Below are positions 13,091-25,279 of a stretch of 64,000 bases of DNA, piece after piece. The stretch is from Trebouxia sp. TZW2008. Taxonomy: Eukaryota; Chlorophyta; Trebouxiophyceae; Trebouxiales; Trebouxiaceae. The notes under the pieces were generated by a model. It searched no databases. It saw only the letters and a list, made by a program, of their open reading frames with translations, and was not told the origin of the DNA. The translations under genes and the position numbers were made by a program. The DNA is taken from the NCBI GenBank assembly GCA_002118135.1, contig BDIU01000004.1, positions 186,001 through 250,000 on the forward strand, read 5' to 3'. How positions within the stretch are numbered: position 1 is the stretch's first letter; the number at the start of each line of letters is the position of its first letter.

Positions 13091-13990
13091 ATCTCTCGAC
13101 ACCAGCTTTATTCTCACTGAATCTACTGTTTGATTTGGCACTGTTGTTTAGTAAGCTCTGCCTATTGTGATGCAGATGCTGTTCACAACAAGCTGGCAAG
13201 TTGGAGCCTATAAAGTATTCTGCAATGCTGCCAAGCCTTGTCTTGTCACACTGAGACAATTAGTGCTTGCTGGTGCTCTGAAGATGTCTCGCGCACAAAC
13301 TTTTTGCCTGAGCTGGTGATAATTCTTAGGGCCACAATGCAGTGGTGTGCTGGCTGCATTGACTTGTGGCGCAGTGAACGCTGTTTTTGGACTCATGCCA
13401 GATGCTGTTCAGCGCTGTTGAGTGCAGTGTTGCACGACATATTGAGTGCTGCAGTGCACAACAGATACAAGCAGAATGTTTATTGCAAACTCAACAGGTC
13501 TCAACACTTAGACGCAGCTGAACTGTTGTCAATGCAGTTTGTTCCAAATGTCCTAGCTGCTGTCTATAATGAAGCATGTAGCCCTGTTCTCAAGACCACA
13601 GCATGTAGCGAACAGTCTTTGTGATTGCATAACGAGTGTAGCCTACAATGGTGTCCTGAGCTATTTCCCTTGCAGCACACACATTGAAAGCTGGTGCTAG
13701 CTTTCATTCTGCCAAGGGTGCAGGGTGCAGGGTGAAGCTCCAGTCAGTGGCACAGAGACTGCATCCTTGATGCTGGTGTGCACACCACACTACAGTGTAA
13801 ATATTTGTCCTTGTTGCCTTCCAGACCATGCTTATGAGGTTTCATGTCAGGACATTGTTCATCATGTGCTGAGCAGTGAAGCAGCTACTGCTATAGCAGC
13901 AGGTCTACTGCAGCACAGTTGGCCAGACTACTATATGCTGGACGACAAAGCAGGTTTGGACTGGTCACTGCGCATGCTATAGTGCAAGCC
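13091..13990 (+). other. Spacer between fold-back elements, two unrecognised short frames
   Basis: Frames at 13238-13624 (128 residues, Cys-rich) and 13725-13982 (85 residues) are open, but show no known domain and no clear splice context. They might be remnants of an inserted element. I would not call them genes. Confidence 0.25.
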
Positions 13991-15086
13991 CAGTGTCAGG
14001 AGTAGCATCCAGATGAAAAGCGTGGATTACACACTGTGATTTGACTTTTGTACGTGTGAAGGCTGATCTCTTAGCCACCCTGTCAGGAGCTGCAAGCAGC
14101 TTGACAGGGTGTTTCCAGGAGACGGGACGAGGACCCGGACCAGCAGTGTCTCCCAAAATTGGTTCAGTAAAGTACACGCTGTGCACTTGGCAAGTCTTGC
14201 GCTGCACGACGACGATGCGTAGCGGGGGACAGCCCGCTCCTTGCCGGCGAAAGCTGCCTCGGCCAACTTAGCTGGGCCGTGAAGTCATTGTGTGCAGCAA
14301 GCAGAGCAAACAAGGGACATGCTGCGGAAGGACAAGTGTTACGACGGACAACGCTTGCGCTGCTTGCTGCACACATCGCTTCACTACTCAACCAAGCTCG
14401 AGACAACTTCTGCAAGGAAGCACAGCAGCATTGGCGGGCTAGATACCTGGTGCGTGCTGTTGAGGGGCGTTTACAAGGGCTGTTCGGTCAAGCATCAGTA
14501 CAAATGCCCTGACCTTGATTTACGATTTTACCGAGCAGCCTCTGTAATGAGATTGTCAAGTGCCCTGGCAAAAAGGACCTTCAGACTAAATCTTGACCGA
14601 GCAGCCCTTGTCAACGCCCCTCAACAGAAAGCACCAGGTATTTAGCCCGCCAATGCTGCTGTGCTTCCTTGCAAAAGTTGTCTCGAGCTTGGTTGAGTAG
14701 TGAAGCGATGTGTGCAGCAAGCAGCGCAAGCGTTGTCCGTCGTAACACTTGTCCTTCCGCAGCATGTCCCTTGTTTGCTCTGCTTGCTGCACACAATGAC
14801 TTCACGGCCCAGCTAAGTTGGCCGAGGCAGCTTTCGCCGGCAAGGAGCGGGCTGTCCCCCGCTACGCATCGTCGTCGTGCAGCGCAAGACTTGCCAAGTG
14901 CACAGCGTGTACTTTACTGAACCAATTTTTGGGAGACACTGCTGGTCCGGGTCCTCGTCCCGTCTCCTGGAAACACCTTGTCAAGCTGCTTGCAGCTCCT
15001 GACAGGGTGGCTAAGAGACCAGCTGCATGCAATCAAACGTACACCAGTGTGGTGTCCACACTCTCTTCTTGGTACTGCTCCTGAGA
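13990..15086. repeat. Fold-back element 2: diverged sister of element 1
   Basis: Same design as the element at 12121-13090 and clearly homologous along both arms: left arm about 13997-14512, right arm about 14586-15085. The centre has about 70 bases not shared with the first element. Ends pair around TCAGGAG at 13996 and its complement near 15078. In both copies the outer arm contains the block complementary to CGACGACGATGCGTAGCGGG. The open frame QARDNFCKEAQQHWRA is kept in both arms, probably because the arms were recently homogenised. Confidence 0.75.
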
Positions 15087-15683
15087 CTGTGCTGCGCTAC
15101 AGCACAGTCTACTCTAAAACCAACACTGTCGTCGTTGCATATTAGTCTAGCCAATTGTGCTGCATTGCACTTGCTGCTGCTGTGACACCAAAATTGCCAC
15201 TAACGAGGCCTGTGGTGGAGCCTAGATTGTTCATAAAACAAAGCCCATTGGCATGGTGCTGTAGGCAACAAGGACAAAAGTAACAGACTACGGTGGCACA
15301 CTTCCTACATAGCAAGCTGCTGATGCTTCACTGCTGTCACAGGGCGTCTTACAGCAAATAAGGCTGACTAGTGGTAGTAGTACATAACACTCACTCCAGT
15401 GCTGTTGGACATCATCAAACTTCAGAAGCTCTGTGCAGTCTCTGGCAGGAGGCCATAGCATCAAAGTCTCAGAAAGAACAACCTCTGTGATTGCTGTTTG
15501 CTGCGATGCCACACATCCTCGAGGCATCTTGTCCTGTGAAAATGTTGTGGTAAAGCACTGTGTTATGCAGTCTTGCATCCATCTTGACATTGTTCTCATG
15601 CAAGTACAAATTCGGTTGATCTATGGTGAGGCTCAGGCATCAGTCCGGCATACATGCACTCCTCTATGCCAGTTGCTTTTGCG
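15087..15683. other. Intergenic, nothing firm
   Basis: A minus-strand frame at 15288-15599 (103 residues) could be a further exon of the next minus-strand gene, but it lacks convincing splice sites and known motifs. Confidence 0.25.
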
Positions 15684-18600
15684 CTAAACATTCACTGCTG
15701 CCCAATAAGCAGCAAGCGTAGTGTCCTGTAGCTGGTCATCTGGCTCCAAGATCTGAACTGCTGTTGTCAGCGACTGCTGCTTTTTATTCAGGGCCAGCTT
15801 GACATCATTGATCTGCATGTGCACATGGCAGCTTGAACACAGCACGTGAGTAGCACAGATATAGCTACAATCAAATGCATTTGAGTCAAATGTGCCATCC
15901 ATCTGCATCATGGACATGGTCCTGCATGGCTACATCACATAGCTGATTGGCATTTACTCAACGTACTGCTGCAAAGCAAAATCACATGCTGATGAGATCA
16001 CACAGATCACAGCGCTCAGTACTTGAGTTGCTTTTCCTCTCAAGCCTGCCTTGTCAGCAGCCACATGAACCCAACTGTTCACAACTTTTTCCTGTGGTTC
16101 TTCAGAGTAAGGCACAAGAAGAACTATGCATGCAGACCATGATAATTTGAACTCGCCTCATGACACCTGACGAGCATTGCCTTCAGCGCCTGACTTGTCT
16201 GCAGCAGCTTAAACCTGGGCTTAGCTGGGGCTGTCATGGGGTCTGATGTCTTTAGAGATAGCAGCTCAGCCTGATGCTGCAAGCAAAACAGCCCTTTGCA
16301 GATCCCACCTCACAAGGCACGTCACATAACAGAAAGAAGGCTGTCATGCCAAATTGCTATTGAGCATTGAAGCAGGCAGCAAGGAACTGCCAGAGAAAAC
16401 GTCTATCCTGCTGATGCTTTCACCCATTTGAGCAGGCATGACATGCAGTGCAGTTGGATCAAGTCGCACCAACTGCAGCTATACTGTGTTGTGGCTATGG
16501 ATTGCGTGCATGAAACAGTGTCAGGTACCTGCTGTGCTTGAACCTGAGCATGATAGATGGTTCTTGCATCCCAAAAGGCGTCTAGATCAGCAAAGAACTG
16601 AAGGCGTAGCCGCCTCAGGGTTTCATCCACAATCTGCCACAGAATGTCCTGCATTCCAGTGTCCAAGCACGTAAATGTTTGCTGGCACTAACCACCAAGA
16701 CACCACATCATGCACAAGTGCGTGTCAGAGACACTGCAGGTGCAGGGAGAGACATGTTGAGTGGGCGCAGCTTTGTAGGGAATGTATTGCAGCATGAAAG
16801 TCAGAAATTTCTTCTGCTGAGTCGAACACACATGATAGCGACCAGTCAAAGGAACAGACAACAGCTAATCACGCTCAGCATATTTCAGACCTAAAGATGA
16901 TCAAAGAAGAAGGAACGAAGTGCGATAGTAGCGTCGGCATTGATATTCACTGCACAAGGATGTCTGGCAATCTTAGCAGCAAACATGTGGCTGAAAGTGC
17001 AAACCTCAGGGATGGCAGGAGGGCCTCTTGGGCTGGAGGGCAGGGCAGTTGCAGTCATGTTGGCCCTGCCTGACCCAGGTCTGCCCCTCAAGATTGAAGC
17101 TGCCATGGTCCCTGCACCAACGTGTACTGTTATTAGTCCAAGCCTTTGACTTTATCACCTGAGGCATAAACTGTACTGAATGTCACTCATGACAATGTTG
17201 ATGATCACAGCATTCATTAAACATCCATGAGATTCTGACGCAAGAGCTGCAGGCGTGCTCATGAAGTAAGTAATGCTGCAGCAGAGGGGGGTTTGCTGAC
17301 ACCAAGCACCTTCACAGTGTGCTTGTGTTGAAGCGGAGCAGAGCTTGACCTTCACCTTTCATGCATCATGGCAGACCTTGCCCTTCCATGCACTATGCAC
17401 TGATTGGGCAATGTAGCTTTCACGTAAGAATGGCTGATAGTGCAAAGTACCTTTGAAGCGTGAAAGCAACAATAGCAGCAGCATATTCCTGCAAATTGTC
17501 TATGCACTCTGCGTTGAATGCTATATTTGCTGGTTGCATTTGTGACATGCACCGCTACCCCTCAACCTGACAGCAGTCAAGTTGAGACAGCTGTGATCAC
17601 CTTTTCTGGTTGCATTGGCTGAGGTGGCAGTCATGGTGGCACCAGCCAGGAAGGCAGCGCCAGTGCGTACGAGGCGGGCAGCATGCCGCTCAGCATAGCG
17701 CTGCAGCTGCATGAACAGCAGCTGACGCTGGTGGATGCGGACTGTCACTGTGCTGCGCCACATCTGCTGCAGCCTCACCAACTGCAGAAGTTGCATGGAA
17801 GGCATGAGGCCATCAACATGCTGGTAATGTAATGTGGCTGTATGCAGAACGACACGACCATGATGTTTTGGGTTATCTTGCATAGATCTGTAACAGCAAG
17901 ACAGATCTGACACAAGCCATGACATGTATTGCAAGCAGAATGTCAGCTTGCTCTGCAACCGGTACATGCATCATGCTCAAACATAGCAAATTTGTTGCCT
18001 GTTACTTTGCACATCACATGTAACATGCTTGAAACAACAGAGGGACTGAGCTGGAAACCAATGCCTGACTGATGCTGTAGTGACACGCACTCTGGACAGC
18101 AAAGCGCAGTTGTGGTATCAGCTGGCTTTGGGCAGAATTGTTTGAATGCAGTTCATTGCTCATCTATGCACCTGGCTCATGTATGCACCTAGCAGGGTCA
18201 TGATACCCCACTGACAAGCACCATGATAATGATGATGGAAAGCAACCACCTTGAACTGGAAGGTCTGCACAGCTCTGACAAAGCGGTGGCCCCTCTGAAT
18301 GTCCTGCAGAAAGCACAGGATCTTGGCAGCAGCAGCCTGGCGCTCCTCTTCTTGACTGCGCCTGTCCAGGGAAGAGAGGGGCAGCAGCTGGCGGCTGCGC
18401 TTCAGGGTCTGCCTTGCTTCCCTGGTTTCAGAGCGCCGCTTCCACCACATAGCAATCTTGACAGCTGCTGCCTTCTCAGTGGCTTGCCTCTGTAGCATGC
18501 AGAAGCCTTGGTCAGTCTAAGCAGAGATCAGGTACGGCACACAGAGCAATAAACAGTAGTGACGATAGTCCTGGAGATCATGCAGTGGATTGTCCACTGC

Positions 18601-21600
18601 ATGAATCTTGCGCAACTGCGAGGTGCATGCACAATATCATGAGCGCAGGACCTGTCAACATGATTAAGCTGAATTGGTGATTTCATACTCATGGAATGCT
18701 GCATGCCTGCATCTGATGCAGCGTGCGAAGATCATGACAGCATAAGGTCAGCACCACTAACCGTTCGCCTGTACACCACACGGCATGAATCTATGTGTTG
18801 ACAAGGTTTCCGATACAGTATCTGTTCAGCATGTATATCATGCAAAAACTCCAAATCTGCATTGGTTCCATTGCAGGGAGAGCAGTCAAACGTCAGGCGA
18901 CTTGCCTCTTGCTCTTTGTGTTGTGTCACAACAGCCTTGCAAGCACTGTGGAGCTGATACGCCGCCACCATGCTGTGCCAGGTCTGCCGCCACTGCCTAT
19001 GCCTCTGATTGTCAGGCAAACCAATCACAAACCCTGTGTGCAGCAGCACCAAAGAAGTCAAGCAAGTAATCATTGCGAACGGAATGAAGAGGGCGTCATA
19101 GCTGCGCTATTCATTCTTGACATTCACAGGGTCCCTGATTGCAAGCCGCCTGACAAAATACACAAGCACTGTGCACTAATGAAAAGTCCTGTGCTGCATG
19201 AACACAGTCTGCATCAATGACTTAGGAACACCATCTGAGCTGTGTAGCTTTGTGAACTCTGTCATGCAGCGTCAGCATCTGCAAAGGCTAAACTTCATGT
19301 GGCTCACAAATGCCAGCTTTGCACAACCACCTTTGCCTTGGAATGGATTCGCATGGGACTTGACATAGTATGTGACTGACTTGCTTCCCTGAGCTGATGG
19401 CAGTAATTGTCCTTCTGCCACTCACGGTGCATGTCGCAGCGTTTGCAAAACAGCACTTCCTTCACAACCATTGAGCTATTATGCATGTGCATGGAATATA
19501 GCATGTAGCATGCATGAAACTGACCTGCTTCCTTGAGTTGATGATAGTACTTGTCTTTCTGGCACTGGATGGCACGTTGGCGCACCTGCTGCTGGTGGGC
19601 TTTACGCTGCTGCCACACCACCTTCTTGTCAGCCAAAAACTCCTTCCTGCGCCAGCCAAGACATATCATGTTAGCCATCGTAGATTTGAGCAAAGCTGTT
19701 GAGCGTTTATGAAGATTCATGATTGAATTTTGAGTAAGTGCTATGTCCAGCTGTTTGTGTCCTGAAATGTCATGAAGCGGCTTTTGCTGCATGTGTCCTT
19801 GGCACTTTTCAAGATTGCCTGTCAGAATACACAGCCGTGATTTGCTTGTGACTAACACCACAGGGGACAAGTTTGACGTCACTGCAGCTCAAAAGTGGCA
19901 GCTGGGACAGGCTGACCACATCACTGCTGCTGATAAAGCCACCACTGCCAACAGGTGCCTTACACAAGTCGGGCAGATGTCAGACATGTCTCGCTTGGTT
20001 GATGATTTCTCGACTGCAAACAAAGCTCCTGCAACGAGGACGAGCAGCACAAGTCCGTTTAATTTGCAGACAGCATCTGGCATTTGTGCTGAAACATGTA
20101 TCATCGCTATTGTCAAAGCAAGGTGTGCTGCAGGACTGTTACCTGGCAGTAGGAGAGCCTCCACAGCCTGGCCGGGCAGACCGCAGCCGCCCCACATCTT
20201 GCACCCATTCCATGCCTGCCGCCTTCAGCAGGCTGCTCTCAGGAGCCGTCCAAGGCCGGACATGCTCTGTTTTGCCCTCCAACACTGTGCTGTGGGCCTG
20301 CTCTGGGTTGCCCTGCAACATTGTGCTGTAGTTCTGCAGCGAGCGGGAGGTCTGAGCTGACTGCAATGCTGCATGCTGTGGGCTATGGGGTGGGGAGTCT
20401 GTGCTGAGCTTGTGGCTGGAACGCTTTGCTGTAGTTTGCATGTCCAGCTGGTACGTCGTGCTTGCCTGTGGTGGTCTAGGCGTCAAGCGCTGTGGGGTGC
20501 CTGTCAAGGGCTGCTGCTGCTGTGTTGATTGCTGCTGCATGGACTGCTGCGGCAGAGGTGGTTGCTGCAGTGACCGCTGCTGTGTTGACTTGAGTTTTGC
20601 TGACTGCTGCATAGAAGACTGCTGCTCACGCAAGGACTGCTCATGTGCAGACTGCTGCAGCAGCTCAGCAAAGTCAGGGTTGCTAGCCTCTGCTTCTTCA
20701 GCCCCAACAGCCAGCCACTCTTTGGCCCAAGTGCTGTTACGCGCCAAGTCATGGGTGGTAGCCTCATACCAGGGCTCTACAACAGAGCTCTGGCATACAG
20801 CAGGATTAATGGCAGTATCCTGAAGCTGCCGAGTGCCAACAGCATATCTGTGATTTGAGCCTGACAATCTGCTGCTTTTGATGCTGTCAGAAGACAGAGG
20901 AGCTGCATTTGCTGTGGCTAAATCAAGCAAGGTGTGGGTCTTGGCCAGCTGACCCTTGCTGTGAGCAGAGCCTGCTGTGCTGTCCATGGGCTGACGCTGA
21001 GATGATGACAGAGTTTGCTGCGTGGGACTTTTCCCTGTGATGTTAGCGCTGCTGGCTTGCCTTGATGTAGCCAGCAACAACTTGCCAGACTCATCAGCAG
21101 TGCCCAACTGAGAGCTGTCAGCACCAAGCGCAATTGCTGCAACAGCCTGCTTGTCTGCATCTGGATTGGCACAGGCTGCCTCATGCCTGGTGTGTATGTC
21201 TGCAGGGAAAGCTGTCCTCCTGTGCAGCGTCTCCCCTGGCAAGTGCTGGTCACGCAGCAAAGTGGGCTTTGGAGATTGCCTGCCAGTGGGACTGAGATTT
21301 TGCCTACTGGTGCTTTGCATCTGATCATCAGTTGCCTGCTCAACGGGGATGTCCACTGACAGCTGGCCACGCAGCAAAGTGCGCTTTGGAGATTGCCTGC
21401 CAGTGGGACTGAGATTCTGCCTACCAGTGCTTTGCATCTGATCATCAGCGATCAGCCTACAAGATGTGTCCACTGACAAATGCTGACCACGCAGCAATGT
21501 AGGCTTTGGGGATTGCTTGACAGTGTTGGGCCCTTGCCTACCAGTGCTTTTTATTTGATCTTCAGCAGACAGCCCACATGCTGTCTCCACTGTCAAAAGC

Positions 21601-23570
21601 TGACCACGTAGCAATGTGGGCTTTGATGAGTGCCTGCCACTGCGCTGAGCCTGCTCGTCAACGGACAGTGACTGCTGCGACATGGTTGCCGCTGACAGAC
21701 TTGGGTCTATGGCAGCTGCATCAGATGATGGCTTTGCGCAAACAGCTTCATGCTTGGTGAGCATGTCAGCAGGGAACGCAACCCTTGGGTGCAGTGACTC
21801 TCCTGGCAAGTTTTGGTTGCGAACTAATGTCTGTGTAGGTGAGCAGTGCATAATTGCATGCAGTGATGCCTTGTCAAGGCTGGTCGCCAGTGATGATGCT
21901 GTCTGAGATCTGGTGAGGGTCTTGGGTGCAAGCTTGGAGGTGCTTGCCCCTGTTGCTGAAGCTGGCCTGGCTTTTGTAGACAAGCGCTGTATTACAGACC
22001 CAGTCACATCAGCTTCTGTGCTGTCACTGGCTACTGGAGTTTCAGAGACGCTTTCTGCCATGAAAACTCTGTGCTCAGAAGGGCTGCACTTGCTTGCCGC
22101 TGCATCTGCTTGCTGGACAGACTTTGCTGTGGTAGTTGAGTCGCATGCTGGCAATAAGTGCACAGTGTCAAGCTCTCCTACATGGGCAGACTCAGCAGCC
22201 TGCATCAGTTGAAAGCATCAGCATGTTTCACAGCATCAGACTGCTGAAGCTCTATGGATTACATTGTACAAGGCCATATCCAAGCTGTTTGCAGATGAGG
22301 TAGTCAATTGGCCTAACTGGGCTGCCTTGCATAGCTGCATTCTTTTGCTCACATATGTACAACTCATTATCCGTGCAGGGCACTGTGATCACTGCCCCTA
22401 CGGCAGTGAATGTAAGCTGGTCCTGAGGCCAGAAGCTCCTGTCATGAATGCCTGACTCTAAGGATCTTGTGTTCATGCAGAACACTCACCTGAGAAGCAG
22501 ACATGCCACCTGCTGGCTTTGACTGGGTATGCTGCAGTGGAGCTGTGAGAGGCCTGAGTGGTCGCTGCTGCTTGGGGCTCTGCAAGCGCTCCCTGGCAGT
22601 GGCAATGAGCAAAGGGGGAATAGGTTGCCCTGCAGCACAAGAGCTTGACATTGAGTCGCACCAGACTTGTAAAACGAGCTTTTCATGACTTTGCAGTATA
22701 GGTGTGACAGAACCCCTATGAGATAAGCACTTTTGCGCAAAATGTTGACAATAGCTGCTGCATACAAGTGCAAGCGCAACAAATGACATCTTGAGAGCTG
22801 TCATGTCAGGTCATGGTACTGCAAATCTGCTGAGTTGTGAAGCTGTGTACAACGGGCAGTCTTGTGTTGTACACACACTATCACTGCCAAATCAGCAATT
22901 TACCTGTTGACATGGATGGAGGCAACACAATGGCAGTCTTGTTCAGCAGGACATGATCGACTTTTGAGCGCTGGTGATTCAAATGCTGCAATTTCAGACG
23001 GCGCTGCTCCTTGATTGCATTGCACTGCCTGTCAAGCTGCAGCTGCTTGGTCTCATTGTCAGAGTACACAGCAATCCTGTTGGCCAGTTGAGCAGGCACA
23101 CCAAAACTTTTGCCTGCAACCTGCGAGGCGCTGGGAGGTCACTGTGCATACCAAGCTGCTTATGTCATTGGCTTCAATAGACATGGCAACAAAGTCTTGG
23201 GCCAGTGAGTACTGTGACTCACCCGCACGCGCACAACTGCCTGCTTGTTTGGCTTTGCAGGTATCTTGTTTTCGTCTGCTGCCGTCGGTTCAGTGTCATC
23301 ACCAGCTGTTGTACCTGGCTTGGCTTGCCTGATTCTGAGCATCAAGGCATCTGTCTCTGACCAGACATCCTCATATTTGGTGTTGACAGTGGTCTTGGGC
23401 ATTGCAAGCGCTGAGGGCTTGCATGCAGTGTCTTGCTTGGATTGTATGCGCTGGGATGACTGGTGAAGCGCTTGTTTGTCCACACGACTGGAATCCTTGA
23501 TGCCTTGCGACTCCGGATGCCATGGTCGGGCGCTTTCAAGGTACCTGCTGTCAAATCTAAGCTTTTTCAT
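15684..23570 (-). CDS. Long Ser/Gln-rich protein with IQ-like and coiled-coil segments
   Basis: Proposed exons on the minus strand: 23570-23223 (ATG start, GTGAGT donor), about 23120-22905, 22637-22493, about 22199-20149 (one exon of about 680 residues), 19648-19528, about 18498-18240, 17840-17600, about 17106-16900, 16645-16527 and possibly 15902-15684 with the stop, which joins in phase 0. The big exon is disordered: Ser/Thr/Gln-rich, with a tandem repeat and a poly-Gln stretch. After it come basic helical exons such as RKEFLADKKVVWQQRKAHQ, AAAVKIAMWWKRRSETREA and LRRLRLQFFADLDAFWDAR, resembling IQ (calmodulin-binding) or coiled-coil helices. Family not recognised. A cytoskeletal or ciliary role would fit but is unproven. 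Middle exons (17-19 kb) and the 3' end are uncertain. Confidence 0.5.
19370..19440 (-). repeat. Decayed duplicate of the 19648-19528 exon
   Basis: Reads REWQKDNYCHQLREA where the real exon has CQKDKYYHQLKEA. The exon end and following bases are duplicated about 150 bp downstream, but the donor GT is not preserved. Confidence 0.55.
21230..21650 (-). repeat. In-frame tandem repeat of about 40 residues within the Ser/Gln-rich exon
   Basis: Units of about 120 bp repeat around QSPKPTLLRGQ followed by ADDQMQSTGRQ. Four clear units (at about 21600, 21490, 21370 and 21250) stay in frame with scattered substitutions, so the protein itself expanded. Nearby poorer units carry LPGE.LH..AFPAD, seen twice (about 21200 and 21790). 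Confidence 0.75.
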
Positions 23571-23774
23571 CGAGTTTCACGAAGATGTCCCAAAAGGATC
23601 CATATACCGACTGGGCACAGCAGAGGTGTGCGACGCCAGACTACATGTGCTGACAGCTCGCTTTGCTTGACGCTATCAGGACTACCGCTACCCTTGCAAT
23701 GCCTTTTGGTCAAAACTCATGAGCAATTTGAACAGAAGAAAGAAGAGGAGCGCATGCAACGTGCGATGCATGCA

Positions 23775-24601
23775 CTAGGGATGGCATATACGCGTAGCGT
23801 AGAGTAGCGTAGCGTAGATGTCTACGCGTAGATCTACGCGTATAAGCCAAAATTGGCTCAAATCTACCCCAAATTGCAGGCGTAGACGACTCAGCGTATA
23901 TGCTCTGAGCGCCAACAGCACCACTCGATATTTTGCAATCAAACCAAGCGCTGCACGTCGCGCTTTTGCTGCATTGCGGCGCAACAGTGTGCGGCAAATG
24001 AATGCGGGCACGCATGTAACCTGTTGAGCAAGATTTGCAGCACGCTTTGTGCGACATGAATGCCTTCGATCATATGATCACAAGCAGTGCAAGCACTTCT
24101 GCAACCTCTGACGTGCGCAACAAGCATGAGAAGAGATATGACGAGTTGCAAAAACTGCTGAGCTTGCATGCTACCAGTGCTGCGCCAGAGCGAAATTGGT
24201 CACAATGGGGGAACTTGTACCGCAAGAACAGAAGTAGACTGTCCTTGNNNNNNNNNNNNNNNNNNNNNNNNNNNNNNNNNNNNNNNNNNNNNNNNNNNNN
24301 NNNNNNNNNNNNNNNNNNNNNNNNNNNNNNNNNNNNNNNNNNNNNNNNNNNNNNNNNNTCTTGCACCTGCTTGTGCCTGATATGCAGCTGCTGCCCTGTT
24401 TCAAGACTGAAGCTGACGTGCTATGGCCCTTGCTGACCATACAAAACGATTTTCAACTGAATTGACTGATTATTCTGCATCGGGCAGTTCCAGCACTTTG
24501 GCGTATAATCGGCCATATACCCCTCGTTATACGGATACAGCGTAGATCTACGCGTACACATATACGCCGAGCGCAAAAATTCGTGTAGTTCCCATCCCTA
24601 C
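23775..24601 (+). mobile_element. Short hAT-superfamily DNA transposon, internally deleted
   Basis: Ends are inverted: TAGGGATGG at 23775 and CCATCCCTA at 24592-24600. TAGGGATG-type ends are typical of hAT. Both subterminal regions are packed with TACGCGTA-like motifs (23790-23845, 24535-24570). A 3' transposase piece before the gap reads APERNWSQWGNLYRKNRSRL, which is the hAT C-terminal dimerisation motif. At about 830 bp it is far shorter than an autonomous element, so non-autonomous. I could not find a matching 8-bp target duplication (GCATGCAC left, CTTGCCGC right). Confidence 0.7.
24248..24358. other. Assembly gap of 111 Ns
   Basis: Run of N inside the hAT element, cutting the transposase dimerisation domain. 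True length is unknown, so the element may be larger than it looks. Confidence 0.99.
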
Positions 24602-25279
24602 TTGCCGCAAAGACTCAGCTGTGCAATTTCATGCCGGCCCTGTGGTCGGCACGCATTTTCCAATTTTTGCGAAAGATCATCAGGCAACGATGTGCAAGAA
24701 ATAATGTATACGATGCCATCTATGATATGTATCTGTGAATCTCCTAAGACCAGCTGGCCTGCTGCAGTTGTGTTGGTCACACAATGTTATGCTGATGTTG
24801 TATACTAGGGCCAGGTCTGGGGTGCTAGAGGTGAATGCATCACGGCCTAATGAGCCACTGTCTATCCTTTAGAACTCACAGCCTAAACATTTGCGTCCCC
24901 TGTGCGGTGTACAAGTGCAAGCATATGCATGCTAGGAATGGAACAATTATCATACATGAGGGTGTGACGACTGCTACGGACTGTTGTCTTGCATGCTAAA
25001 GTTAAAACCGAACGCCAAAGCAGTTCATCAACTCAAGCGTTGCACGGCTGGAGGTGCAAGAGCGCCCAACTCTACACTGTAGAGTCTACAGAGCCTTTTG
25101 CCTCTAGGCTGAAGCTATGACTATAACAGTTTCAAGTATTGACTCACCTTGTCTCGATTGCCGGACACATTGTCACACCGAAGCGCCACTAGCGAACGTG
25201 AAAGGTGTGCTTGCCATCATGTTATATCTTGATCCCCGCTCGGTCTTACAGTAAGGTTCGTCTGAAGTATCAAAGACCC
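24602..25279. promoter_or_regulatory. Upstream region of the GREB1-like gene
   Basis: No gene seen. It contains the 5' flank of the plus-strand gene starting at 25280 and, beyond the hAT element, that of the divergent minus-strand gene starting at 23570. A small inverted repeat, CTACACTGTAG, lies near 25072. No TATA box was convincing. Confidence 0.3.

Noticed and set aside
12181..15084. Many overlapping 60-110 residue frames on both strands
   Set aside because: They are mirror images of each other in the fold-back arms, with no known domain; not independent genes.
12121..15086. CRISPR-like array
   Set aside because: Repeats are long, inverted and only two, with no short regular spacers; the context is eukaryotic.
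15288..15917. KDZ-type transposase fragment suggested by the Cys/His cluster
   Set aside because: No catalytic blocks or element ends seen; the short cluster alone is not enough.
20401..20823. Cys-rich plus-strand frame
   Set aside because: Antisense shadow of the poly-Gln stretch of the minus-strand gene.
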